This document shows positions 6,014 to 10,838 of a stretch of 59,278 bases of DNA, one piece after another. A program made the translations under genes and the position numbers. The DNA is from Bacteroidia bacterium (GTDB lineage: Bacteria > Bacteroidota > Bacteroidia > UBA4408), in assembly GCA_020845635.1 (NCBI GenBank), contig JADLFI010000011.1:1-59278 (forward strand). Direction: 5' to 3'. Positions within the stretch are counted from its first letter, which is position 1, and each line of letters starts with the position of its first letter. The notes beneath the pieces were generated by a model. It did no database searches. It was not told where the DNA came from and saw only the letters and a program-made list of their open reading frames with translations.

Positions 6014-6086
6014 GCCCTTTTAGCTCAATTGGTAGAGCAGGACACTCATAATGTTCAGGTCACAGGTTCGATTCCTGTAAGGGGCA
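6014..6086 (+). tRNA. tRNA with CAU anticodon (Met or Ile2)
   Basis: A complete 73-nt cloverleaf: acceptor GCCCTTT/AAGGGGC, D arm GCTC/GAGC, anticodon stem GGACA/TGTTC with loop CTCATAA (anticodon CAT), five-base variable loop, T arm ACAGG/CCTGT with loop TTCGATT, discriminator A. CCA is not encoded. Elongator Met and lysidine-modified Ile2 cannot be told apart by eye. It is the only intact tRNA I see, and its D and T arms closely match TLS-D at 7243. Confidence 0.93.
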
Positions 6087-6090
6087 CTAA

Positions 6091-6252
6091 AACCTTGTGC
6101 AGTTGTATAGGTTAAACTGCATGAACAAAAACTGTGCGAACTATCTTAGTCTATTGAGATAGGGAGAAAGTGAATGATAGACACGTGCAGAACTTAACAA
6201 GTTCTTATGTAAGTTACATTTTTTTAAATTTCATTAGCCTCAAAAAGAGAAA
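6091..6252 (+). promoter_or_regulatory. Fused PK-Z (copy 3) and PK-Y (copy 4) leader
   Basis: PK-Z: AACCT (6091-6095)/AGGTT (6109-6113) crossing GCAGTT (6099-6104)/AACTGC (6115-6120), starting 4 nt after the tRNA. PK-Y: CTATCT (6141-6146)/AGATAG (6157-6162) with loop GTCTAT (6149-6154)/ATAGAC (6177-6182), then hairpin GAACTT/AAGTTC. The GCAG/CTGC helix of PK-Z takes the place of the CGCAG/CTGCG hairpin that opens the other PK-Y copies, so the two families may share an origin. Confidence 0.7.
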
Positions 6253-6495
6253 ATGAAAAGTCTAAAAATCCGTAATACTCACTATGGCGATGAGTATTAC
6301 TGGGAACATACTCGCCATACCATCTATGCAACAGATGGAAATAATAATGAGACCGTAGAGTTGCAGGACGGTCAAGAGTTCGATAGCTCCAAGTTGGCTT
6401 TTAAGCCGACAAAGATAGTTGTCGAGGCTATCACTCGAATCATCACCCCAGATGATTCTGGTGACCAAAAACCTCAAACTACTGTTTATCAGTAG
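6253..6495 (+). CDS. Small beta-rich protein, leader-linked family member 2 (80 aa)
   Basis: Unknown function. The middle segment (NNNETVELQDGQEF, then LAFKPTKIVVEAITRII, then TTVYQ at the end) aligns by eye with the protein at 8983 (NENEEILITLKKGEKF, LPFKPKVVIVETILRRI, TKIYY), so the two are paralogues. The shared core FKPxxxxVExIxRI suggests a small beta-sandwich or ferredoxin-like fold. Preceded by the fused PK-Z/PK-Y leader; a long pseudoknot starts 2 nt after the stop. Confidence 0.7.
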   Translation: MKSLKIRNTHYGDEYYWEHTRHTIYATDGNNNETVELQDGQEFDSSKLAFKPTKIVVEAITRIITPDDSGDQKPQTTVYQ

Positions 6496-6496
6496 T

Positions 6497-6532
6497 TTGT
6501 CTGTGTAATTCCGAGACAAGCGGGAATTACAC
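6497..6532 (+). ncRNA. Compact pseudoknot directly after stop codon
   Basis: Stem 1 TTGTCT (6497-6502)/AGACAA (6514-6519). Loop GTGTAATTCC (6503-6512) pairs over 10 bp with GGAATTACAC (6523-6532). The two helices are contiguous, ideal for coaxial stacking. It is single copy and begins 2 nt after the stop codon. Confidence 0.65.
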
Positions 6533-6564
6533 AATAAGAACAGCTGCAATATTTTCAAACTTCA

Positions 6565-6594
6565 AACCTTTGGCGTTAGTATGGTTAAATCGCT
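6565..6594 (+). promoter_or_regulatory. PK-Z start-site pseudoknot, copy 4
   Basis: AACC (6565-6568)/GGTT (6583-6586) crosses GGCG (6572-6575)/CGCT (6591-6594). The second helix is GGCG/CGCT here versus GCAGTT/AACTGC elsewhere. It ends 7 nt before the ATG at 6602. An ATG inside the element (6581) is in frame, but the spacing rule of the other copies favours 6602. Confidence 0.65.
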
Positions 6595-6601
6595 TGAAAA
6601 G

Positions 6602-7090
6602 ATGAACTCACAAGTCATCTATTTTGAAATGCTGGAAAACCCAGCACTTGCCCCCTCAATGGTGGGCGAATTTCTCAAACTCTCCCCAGAGGATTGGGAA
6701 ATCGCAGAAGCTCTTGAAAACTTCGGCAACAATGTCGAGTTCATGCAAGAGTTTCTTGCAAACCTGCCAACAATTGAAACACTTCTTGAAGTGTTTCAAG
6801 ATTATCGAAGCATTCCCGCATGTTTCGAGGAATTAAAAGCGTTGGTTCTGGCGAAAGCCAACGCAGAAGAGATTTATCTCTTCATGCAGAGTGCAAACGG
6901 TTTCGCCACCGAGGACGTAATGGCAGCATTCTTCGCCGCCAACCCCGACATCGAAACTTTGAGAGTTGCTGCTAGGTCAGCTATAGGAACTCTCGAAATA
7001 TCTTGCACATTAAGGAATGCTTTCTTTGCTGCTAAACCCAGTAAAAAGCAGCTCAAGCTCTTTGAGTTTGAGAACTCCTATCGCGACTAA
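6602..7090 (+). CDS. NP-repeat helical protein (162 aa)
   Basis: All-helical repeat protein of the local family. Repeat cores visible in order include MVGEFLKLSPEDWEIAEAL, MQEFLANLPTIETLLEVF, MAAFFAANPDIETLRVA and FFAAKPSKKQLKLF, spaced roughly 30-35 residues apart. The start at 6602 is chosen because the upstream in-frame ATG lies inside PK-Z copy 4. No export signal. It is bracketed by PK-Z upstream and PK-X copy D, which begins 8 nt after the stop. Function unknown; a binding scaffold is inferred. Confidence 0.72.
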   Translation: MNSQVIYFEMLENPALAPSMVGEFLKLSPEDWEIAEALENFGNNVEFMQEFLANLPTIETLLEVFQDYRSIPACFEELKALVLAKANAEEIYLFMQSANGFATEDVMAAFFAANPDIETLRVAARSAIGTLEISCTLRNAFFAAKPSKKQLKLFEFENSYRD

Positions 7091-7097
7091 AAAAACT

Positions 7098-7140
7098 CCC
7101 TAAATTCGCCTGCGGAATTTAGGGTTACTACACAGCAGGC
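7098..7140 (+). ncRNA. PK-X pseudoknot after stop codon, copy D
   Basis: Stem 1 CCCTAAATTC (7098-7107)/GAATTTAGGG (7115-7124). Loop GCCTGC (7108-7113) pairs with GCAGGC (7135-7140). Relative to the usual GCCAAC/GTTGGT, two positions changed on each side. Hairpin GATGGC/GCCATC (about 7145-7162) follows. Confidence 0.78.
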
Positions 7141-7166
7141 AAGAGATGGCTGAATTGCCATCATAC

Positions 7167-7238
7167 AAGGCTTAGAATCAATTTTCTTTTAAAAGCGGGT
7201 ACAACCCTTAAAAAGAATAATAATCAATTCTAAGCCTT
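7167..7238 (+). ncRNA. Long hairpin LH, copy D
   Basis: Outer arms AAGGCTTAG/CTAAGCCTT, T-rich/A-rich inner helix and an apical GGGT/ACCC. Both arms carry AATCAATT where copies B and C carry the palindrome AATCGATT, so the change gives two mismatches instead of a compensated pair. It ends 4 nt before TLS-D. Confidence 0.68.
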
Positions 7239-7242
7239 ATAT

Positions 7243-7299
7243 ACCCTTTTAGCTCAATGGTAGAGCATAAAGATGTAGGTTCGATTCCTACAAAGGGTA
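7243..7299 (+). ncRNA. tRNA-like element with no anticodon arm (TLS-D)
   Basis: 57 nt: acceptor ACCCTTT/AAAGGGT, D arm GCTC/GAGC with loop AATGGTA, then only eight bases, then T arm GTAGG/CCTAC with loop TTCGATT, discriminator A. Apart from the missing anticodon arm it matches the intact tRNA at 6014 closely. It cannot be a decoding tRNA. All remaining stems pair perfectly, unlike a randomly decaying pseudogene. A processing signal or an aminoacylation mimic is possible. Confidence 0.75.
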
Positions 7300-7303
7300 C
7301 TAT

Positions 7304-7333
7304 AACCTTTGGCAGTTGTATAGGTTAAACTGT
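7304..7333 (+). promoter_or_regulatory. PK-Z start-site pseudoknot, copy 5
   Basis: AACCT (7304-7308)/AGGTT (7322-7326) crosses GCAGTT (7312-7317)/AACTGT (7328-7333). It starts 4 nt after TLS-D and ends 8 nt before the ATG of a 28-codon frame at 7342, keeping the family's spacing even though the next long gene starts at 7470. Confidence 0.65.
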
Positions 7334-7341
7334 ATTGTATC

Positions 7342-7428
7342 ATGAGAACTTCTGTGAGAATTTTAGTGTGTGCAAATGATTTCAATCGCCCATTTTGCTC
7401 ATCTTACGACCATTTGAAAAATGTATAA
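7342..7428 (+). CDS. Possible small peptide (28 aa)
   Basis: A 28-codon frame starting MRTSVRILVC and ending at the TAA at 7426-7428. The only reason to call it is position: its ATG lies 8 nt after PK-Z copy 5, exactly where the other PK-Z copies place start codons. It could be a short gene, a leader peptide for the gene at 7470, or the remnant of a larger gene. Composition alone gives no support. Confidence 0.35.
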   Translation: MRTSVRILVCANDFNRPFCSSYDHLKNV

Positions 7429-7469
7429 CAAAAAATTCATAATAAAATCCCACAAGGAGATGGGGCACC

Positions 7470-8291
7470 ATGAAAAATATAATTTTTAGTAGCATAGGTG
7501 TTGCTACAAGAACACTTGTAGAAATGGTAAGAACTTTTAAGGAGTTGCGAACTCAGGATATGCTAAAAATATTTCTCGAAAGGGAAATGACAGCAAGAGA
7601 GTTCCTAATCTTTATGCAGTTCTACCCAGAATATCATAACCAAGACAATTTACACAAATTCTTATCTTTGCAACCAACTGCAAAAGAAATAAAAGAACTG
7701 TGTGTATGGACAGGGTTTGAATATACGCCAATAGTTGAAGAAGCATTTTTAAATGCTGCCCCAACAGTTGATGATGTGGGCGAGTTATTAGCGCGCCTAA
7801 AAAATGTTAACAAAAAAAAGTTATGGGAAAAATTCTTTGTCTTAAATCCCAATCCTAAAAAATTGGAGTTTCTTATGGCAAATTATCCAGTATTGCAAAT
7901 TGATAAAGTCTTAGACTTGTTCTTAAAAGGCAATCCAACCTTAGAAGAAGTTGAAAGACTTATTAATACATTCTGGAATTATTGTCCAGAGAAATTAATA
8001 AACAGGTTCTTTGAATTAGAACCAACAGAAAATGATATTTTTAAGCTTTTATGCGGCTATGATTGGGCACGTACCTCATGTATCATAGAAAAAATAGAAG
8101 TTGAAAAAGTAAGTGCAAAATTCTGGTTACACATGACAAATCTCTACCATTGTAAAGGTAATCCAGCAATCATAACAGCATTTTTCAAAGCAAACCCAAC
8201 AAAAGAACAGTTGGATGAGTTTTGGAAAGATGCTTCCCTTGAAAAGAAATTATTAGCAGAGACTATACTAAAACAATTAAAAGAAAAATAA
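7470..8291 (+). CDS. NP-repeat alpha-solenoid protein (273 aa)
   Basis: The longest and clearest member of the repeat family, with about eight units of near 30 residues. Cores include FLSLQPTAKEIKEL, FLNAAPTVDDVGELL, FFVLNPNPKKLEFL, FLKGNPTLEEVERLI, FFELEPTENDIFKLL and FFKANPTKEQLDEFW. The pattern is two helices per unit with a conserved F-(L/F)-x3-P-T turn. Codon and base use are AT-rich, unlike the GC-richer relatives to the left. An AGGAG in the loop of hairpin CCCA/TGGG (7449-7464) precedes the ATG. No catalytic motif; a scaffold or inhibitor that binds a partner protein is inferred. Confidence 0.8.
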   Translation: MKNIIFSSIGVATRTLVEMVRTFKELRTQDMLKIFLEREMTAREFLIFMQFYPEYHNQDNLHKFLSLQPTAKEIKELCVWTGFEYTPIVEEAFLNAAPTVDDVGELLARLKNVNKKKLWEKFFVLNPNPKKLEFLMANYPVLQIDKVLDLFLKGNPTLEEVERLINTFWNYCPEKLINRFFELEPTENDIFKLLCGYDWARTSCIIEKIEVEKVSAKFWLHMTNLYHCKGNPAIITAFFKANPTKEQLDEFWKDASLEKKLLAETILKQLKEK

Positions 8292-8296
8292 CTAAA

Positions 8297-8327
8297 TTTA
8301 GGGACTGCTTCTGAGGCAGTCCCTAAA
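8297..8327 (+). terminator. Strong hairpin between repeat genes
   Basis: TTTAGGGACTGC (8297-8308) pairs with GCAGTCCCTAAA (8316-8327), 12 bp with a seven-base loop, then CTTTTC. It looks like an intrinsic terminator or mRNA 3'-end stabiliser, although the T-run is short. It lies 6 nt after the stop at 8291. Confidence 0.6.
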
Positions 8328-8340
8328 CTTTTCATAATAC

Positions 8341-8865
8341 ATGAACTATACAATAACACAAGTAGAAAAGATGTCTTTTAAAGATATGATATATTTAGTA
8401 CGTAAGTATAAAACATTTCGTACACAAGAGTTTATGGAGGTATTTTTAGATAAAAGTCCCAAATTTAAGCATGTGTTTAAACTTCTGTTCTATTGTAAAA
8501 AGTTCAGAACAGAACAAATGCTAGATTTTATGCTTACATTTGATTTGTACCCAATTCAAATAATAAACATTTCTAAGATTTTAAAATATACATTCACAAA
8601 TAAATTAGAAAAAGCCTTTTTTAAGGCTGAACCTAATATACATAATATAGTGATGTTATTGCAAAATTGTGCAGATGCTCGTAAGCCAAAAATTATTCAA
8701 ATTCTTCTGTCTTTTAATCCAACATCGTGTTTTTTATGCGACTTGATTAATAGCCAAGAATGGGCACAAATTCCAGAAATAATTCAAGCCTTTTTTGACA
8801 GTACTCCCTCAAAAAAGGAAATAAATATAATTAAGAAATTAGACATTCCTAAAAAAAATAATTAA
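8341..8865 (+). CDS. NP-repeat helical protein, divergent (174 aa)
   Basis: A diverged repeat-family member directly following the 7470 gene. Repeat cores are weaker but present: FMEVFLDKSPKFKHVFKLL, KAFFKAEPNIHNIVMLL, ILLSFNPTSCFLCDLI and QAFFDSTPSKKEINII. Very AT-rich and Lys-rich. The N-terminal FRTQEFMEVFL resembles LRTQDMLKIFL of the 7470 protein, which supports tandem duplication. No signal peptide. It is followed by a weak hairpin-containing spacer rather than PK-X. Confidence 0.75.
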   Translation: MNYTITQVEKMSFKDMIYLVRKYKTFRTQEFMEVFLDKSPKFKHVFKLLFYCKKFRTEQMLDFMLTFDLYPIQIINISKILKYTFTNKLEKAFFKAEPNIHNIVMLLQNCADARKPKIIQILLSFNPTSCFLCDLINSQEWAQIPEIIQAFFDSTPSKKEINIIKKLDIPKKNN

Positions 8866-8982
8866 CCACCCGAAAGGGTTTTGAGTGTAGACAAACTCAT
8901 GTAAAATTAAGGAAACAACAGAAAGAGAAAAACAATTACAAAATTTTATTAACAATCATATTCACCCTTCACCATACAAAGC

Positions 8983-9246
8983 ATGAAATTTTACAGCCTC
9001 GCCGACCTTCCAGAAGAGTTTGTAACATTCTCTCGAGAGTTTCCAAATCGTAAAGAATACTCAAAAAAGAGAATCTTTGCGCAAAATGAGAATGAAGAAA
9101 TTCTCATAACTCTTAAAAAAGGAGAAAAATTTGGTTTAGATTTTTTACCCTTTAAGCCAAAAGTAGTAATTGTGGAAACTATTCTACGAAGAATTTCCAA
9201 CAATAAGAACATAGAAGTAAAAACAGATACAAAAATTTACTATTAA
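8983..9246 (+). CDS. Small beta-rich protein, family member 3 (87 aa)
   Basis: Paralogue of the 6253 product. Shared features are NE-x-E-I-L-I-T-L-KKGEKF, LPFKPKVVIVETILRRI and a terminal TKIYY. Unlike its relative it is AT-rich and has no PK-Y upstream. The 117-nt spacer holds only weak hairpins such as ACCC/GGGT and TGAGT/ACTCA. Function unknown. Confidence 0.7.
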   Translation: MKFYSLADLPEEFVTFSREFPNRKEYSKKRIFAQNENEEILITLKKGEKFGLDFLPFKPKVVIVETILRRISNNKNIEVKTDTKIYY

Positions 9247-9271
9247 TGCCCCAATTTTCTTACCTTAAAAA

Positions 9272-9296
9272 CCTTGGCGATGATTTAGGAAATCGC
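9272..9296 (+). promoter_or_regulatory. PK-Z start-site pseudoknot, copy 6
   Basis: CCT (9272-9274) pairs with AGG (9287-9289), crossing GCGAT (9277-9281)/ATCGC (9292-9296). It ends 8 nt before the ATG at 9305. The GCGAT/ATCGC helix is a third sequence version of the same helix. Confidence 0.6.
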
Positions 9297-9304
9297 TTTT
9301 AACT

Positions 9305-9814
9305 ATGGAGTATAAACTCTTTTCGGACATAGTTAGCACCGAAAGAGTACTGCGAGAAATGGAGGAAAAAAGCCTTCTCCTCATTGCTGCTTGTGAGCAG
9401 TTTAAAACAATGGGGGAAAGAGCTTTGGCAAAATCCACTGTTCTTATGGCGAAAAGAAACTTCGCTAAAACAGAGGAGGAAGTCAACAAACTCCAGATGT
9501 ATCTTGATGTGTATCGATTTCGAGACCATATCAAGAAAGCAGACTCAGAAATGTCAAAAGACTTCATGCGCACGGACATTCTGTCTGCTGCAAAAAGAAG
9601 TCTTGCTGCCAAAAGGATAGTAAATCTGTATGGCAGACCACAACAAAAAGAAGCCATGAATTTGATTACTTCGGCAATTAATGAAACGGCAGATTTTACC
9701 ACTGAGGAGACATTAAAAGCAAATGCTCTCAATGTTCTTGACTTAACTCTTAAAATGCAGTTGGTTCTTGCAACTGTTGCTTTTGAGACAACAACTCAGA
9801 TGGTATTTGAATAA
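9305..9814 (+). CDS. Alpha-helical hypothetical protein (169 aa)
   Basis: Unrecognised, predicted almost entirely helical, Ala/Lys/Glu-rich, no membrane segment. It lacks the NP-repeat core, although the segment GRPQQKEAMNLI weakly resembles AKPQQKEILQKL in the protein at 11331, so the two may be distant relatives. It is bracketed by PK-Z copy 6 (8 nt upstream) and PK-X copy E (6 nt downstream), like the repeat-family genes. Confidence 0.65.
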   Translation: MEYKLFSDIVSTERVLREMEEKSLLLIAACEQFKTMGERALAKSTVLMAKRNFAKTEEEVNKLQMYLDVYRFRDHIKKADSEMSKDFMRTDILSAAKRSLAAKRIVNLYGRPQQKEAMNLITSAINETADFTTEETLKANALNVLDLTLKMQLVLATVAFETTTQMVFE

Positions 9815-9820
9815 AAAAAC

Positions 9821-9863
9821 ATCTCAATTTTGCCAACGGAAATTGAGATTACACACAGTTGGT
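9821..9863 (+). ncRNA. PK-X pseudoknot after stop codon, copy E
   Basis: Stem 1 ATCTCAATTT (9821-9830)/AAATTGAGAT (9840-9849), 10 bp. Loop GCCAAC (9832-9837) pairs with GTTGGT (9858-9863). Directly downstream lies a truncated macrodomain, so this may be a recombination junction. Confidence 0.72.
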
Positions 9864-9872
9864 GAGAAGGGG

Positions 9873-10001
9873 CTAGGTCTTCCTTATAAAATAGGCTGTG
9901 GACTAGGCGGAGGAGATTGGAACAAGGTGAAAGAAATAATTGAGAATTTTGCATTAAATCACCCAAACATAAATATAATAATTTATGAACCGTTACAATG
10001 A
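9873..10001 (+). pseudogene. C-terminal remnant of a macrodomain gene
   Basis: The frame reads GLPYKIGCGLGGGDWNKV (about residues 2-19 of the fragment), then helix EIIENFALNHP and a final beta strand INIIIYEP. LPY-KIGCGLxGGDW is the signature near the end of phage and bacterial macrodomain (ADP-ribose-binding) proteins. The first two thirds of the domain and any start codon are missing: upstream sequence is PK-X copy E. It is therefore a deletion remnant. Intact or near-intact macrodomain genes occur at 41075 and 35383. Confidence 0.7.
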
Positions 10002-10086
10002 GGACTTAGATCCTTCAATAATGCCAAGAATTTGGCTCATCATCATCGTATTAACCATTACAGCTATATTGCTGTGTCTCAACTAA
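9985..10086 (+). CDS. Small single-span membrane protein (33 aa)
   Basis: A 33-codon frame beginning MNRYNEDLDP with a membrane helix IWLIIIVLTITAILLC (about residues 17-32). It overlaps the end of the macrodomain remnant by 17 nt. The charged N-terminus plus C-terminal hydrophobic anchor is typical of small phage membrane peptides. No visible ribosome site. Role unknown; a holin-like or signalling function cannot be judged. Confidence 0.55.
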   Translation: MNRYNEDLDPSIMPRIWLIIIVLTITAILLCLN

Positions 10087-10090
10087 TTAA

Positions 10091-10117
10091 ACTCAAGGCG
10101 AGAGTATAAAATGCTTT
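10091..10117 (+). promoter_or_regulatory. Small pseudoknot PK-W, copy 2
   Basis: ACTC (10091-10094) with GAGT (10101-10104 region) and loop AAGGC with GCTTT (10113-10117). It is almost identical to 1205-1231 and ends 6 nt before the ATG at 10124. Two copies with one changed loop base give no covariation, so the fold is tentative, but the repeat itself is certain. Confidence 0.5.
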
Positions 10118-10123
10118 TTTATC

Positions 10124-10486
10124 ATGGTATTTGTATTTAATCACACTACAAACCAACAAAGAACCGAAGAGGAAATAAAAGTTCTAAAATCTATGTTTCC
10201 TAAAAAGCAGTTGGTAATGAGAAACTATCCCTTACCAAAAATTGACAATTCCATGACAATTGAAGAAATTGCTAAGGATTTTGCGAAAATCCTTTTAATC
10301 AACAAAGGTCATGCTGTTTTGATTGTCAATCCTAATGATGAATATACAAGATATATAAGCCATATAGCTGTATCTCTCAATATTCCCTTAGTTAAGGACG
10401 GTCAAGCAAGATTATTGCGATTTTACTCTTCACACCCTTCTCTAACACAGGCAGAGAATACAAAAAAAGCAAGTTCAAATGAATAG
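10124..10486 (+). CDS. Hypothetical protein (120 aa)
   Basis: Not recognised. Layout suggests a Rossmann-like alpha/beta protein: a first strand VFVFNHTT, helix EEEIKVLKSMF, central strand HAVLIVNPNDEYTRYI, then SLNIPLVKDGQARLLRFYSSHPS. The strand-NHT start and small size are distantly reminiscent of the protein at 2684. It overlaps the next gene by 8 nt. PK-W copy 2 precedes it. Confidence 0.7.
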   Translation: MVFVFNHTTNQQRTEEEIKVLKSMFPKKQLVMRNYPLPKIDNSMTIEEIAKDFAKILLINKGHAVLIVNPNDEYTRYISHIAVSLNIPLVKDGQARLLRFYSSHPSLTQAENTKKASSNE

Positions 10487-10799
10487 GCTAATCCCAATCC
10501 AACGTAGCAACGAAACTTACCTCGGCTTTTATGCAAACAATATGATATTTCATAGCTTTGAAAAAGCTACGCAATTTGGTGAGGTTTCAGCAGTCGTCTT
10601 AAAATTTAAGGGTTTTCGACTTACTTATTTAAGCACACTTGCAAAATTTAAGAATAATGAATTTCCAATTTGGCGCACAAGCCGAAAGAAATTCCTTACT
10701 TACGAAGATGCCATGCAACCCAATAAGAGAACAGCTTTGTTAAAATCATCTTATGATGATCCAAACAAAGTTATATACATAATTAATACAAATAAATAA
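10479..10799 (+). CDS. Hypothetical protein (106 aa)
   Basis: Unrecognised soluble protein, basic, no export signal. It starts inside the end of the preceding gene (8-nt overlap), so translational coupling is likely. A strong GC-rich hairpin (10804-10823) directly after the stop probably ends or stabilises the transcript. Confidence 0.65.
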   Translation: MNRLIPIQRSNETYLGFYANNMIFHSFEKATQFGEVSAVVLKFKGFRLTYLSTLAKFKNNEFPIWRTSRKKFLTYEDAMQPNKRTALLKSSYDDPNKVIYIINTNK

Positions 10800-10803
10800 C
10801 CTT

Positions 10804-10823
10804 AGCCCCGCTATTGCGGGGCT
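10804..10823 (+). terminator. GC-rich intrinsic-terminator-like hairpin
   Basis: AGCCCCGC/GCGGGGCT, 8 bp with loop TATT, in otherwise AT-rich DNA. It follows the stop at 10799 by 4 nt. The downstream T-run is poor (TCAAACATC), so an mRNA-stabilising role is also possible. Confidence 0.6.
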
Positions 10824-10838
10824 TCAAACATCTTTAAA

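Noticed and set aside
6121-6162. Short leader peptide beginning ATG/GTG-AAC-AAA in PK-Y modules
   Set aside because: The frame is conserved for only three codons; copy 2 hits a stop after four codons, so no conserved peptide.
1-10120. tmRNA or split tmRNA
   Set aside because: Pseudoknots and an anticodon-less tRNA-like domain recall tmRNA, but the tRNA-like elements are contiguous and compact. No tag reading frame lies between acceptor halves, and several separate copies exist.
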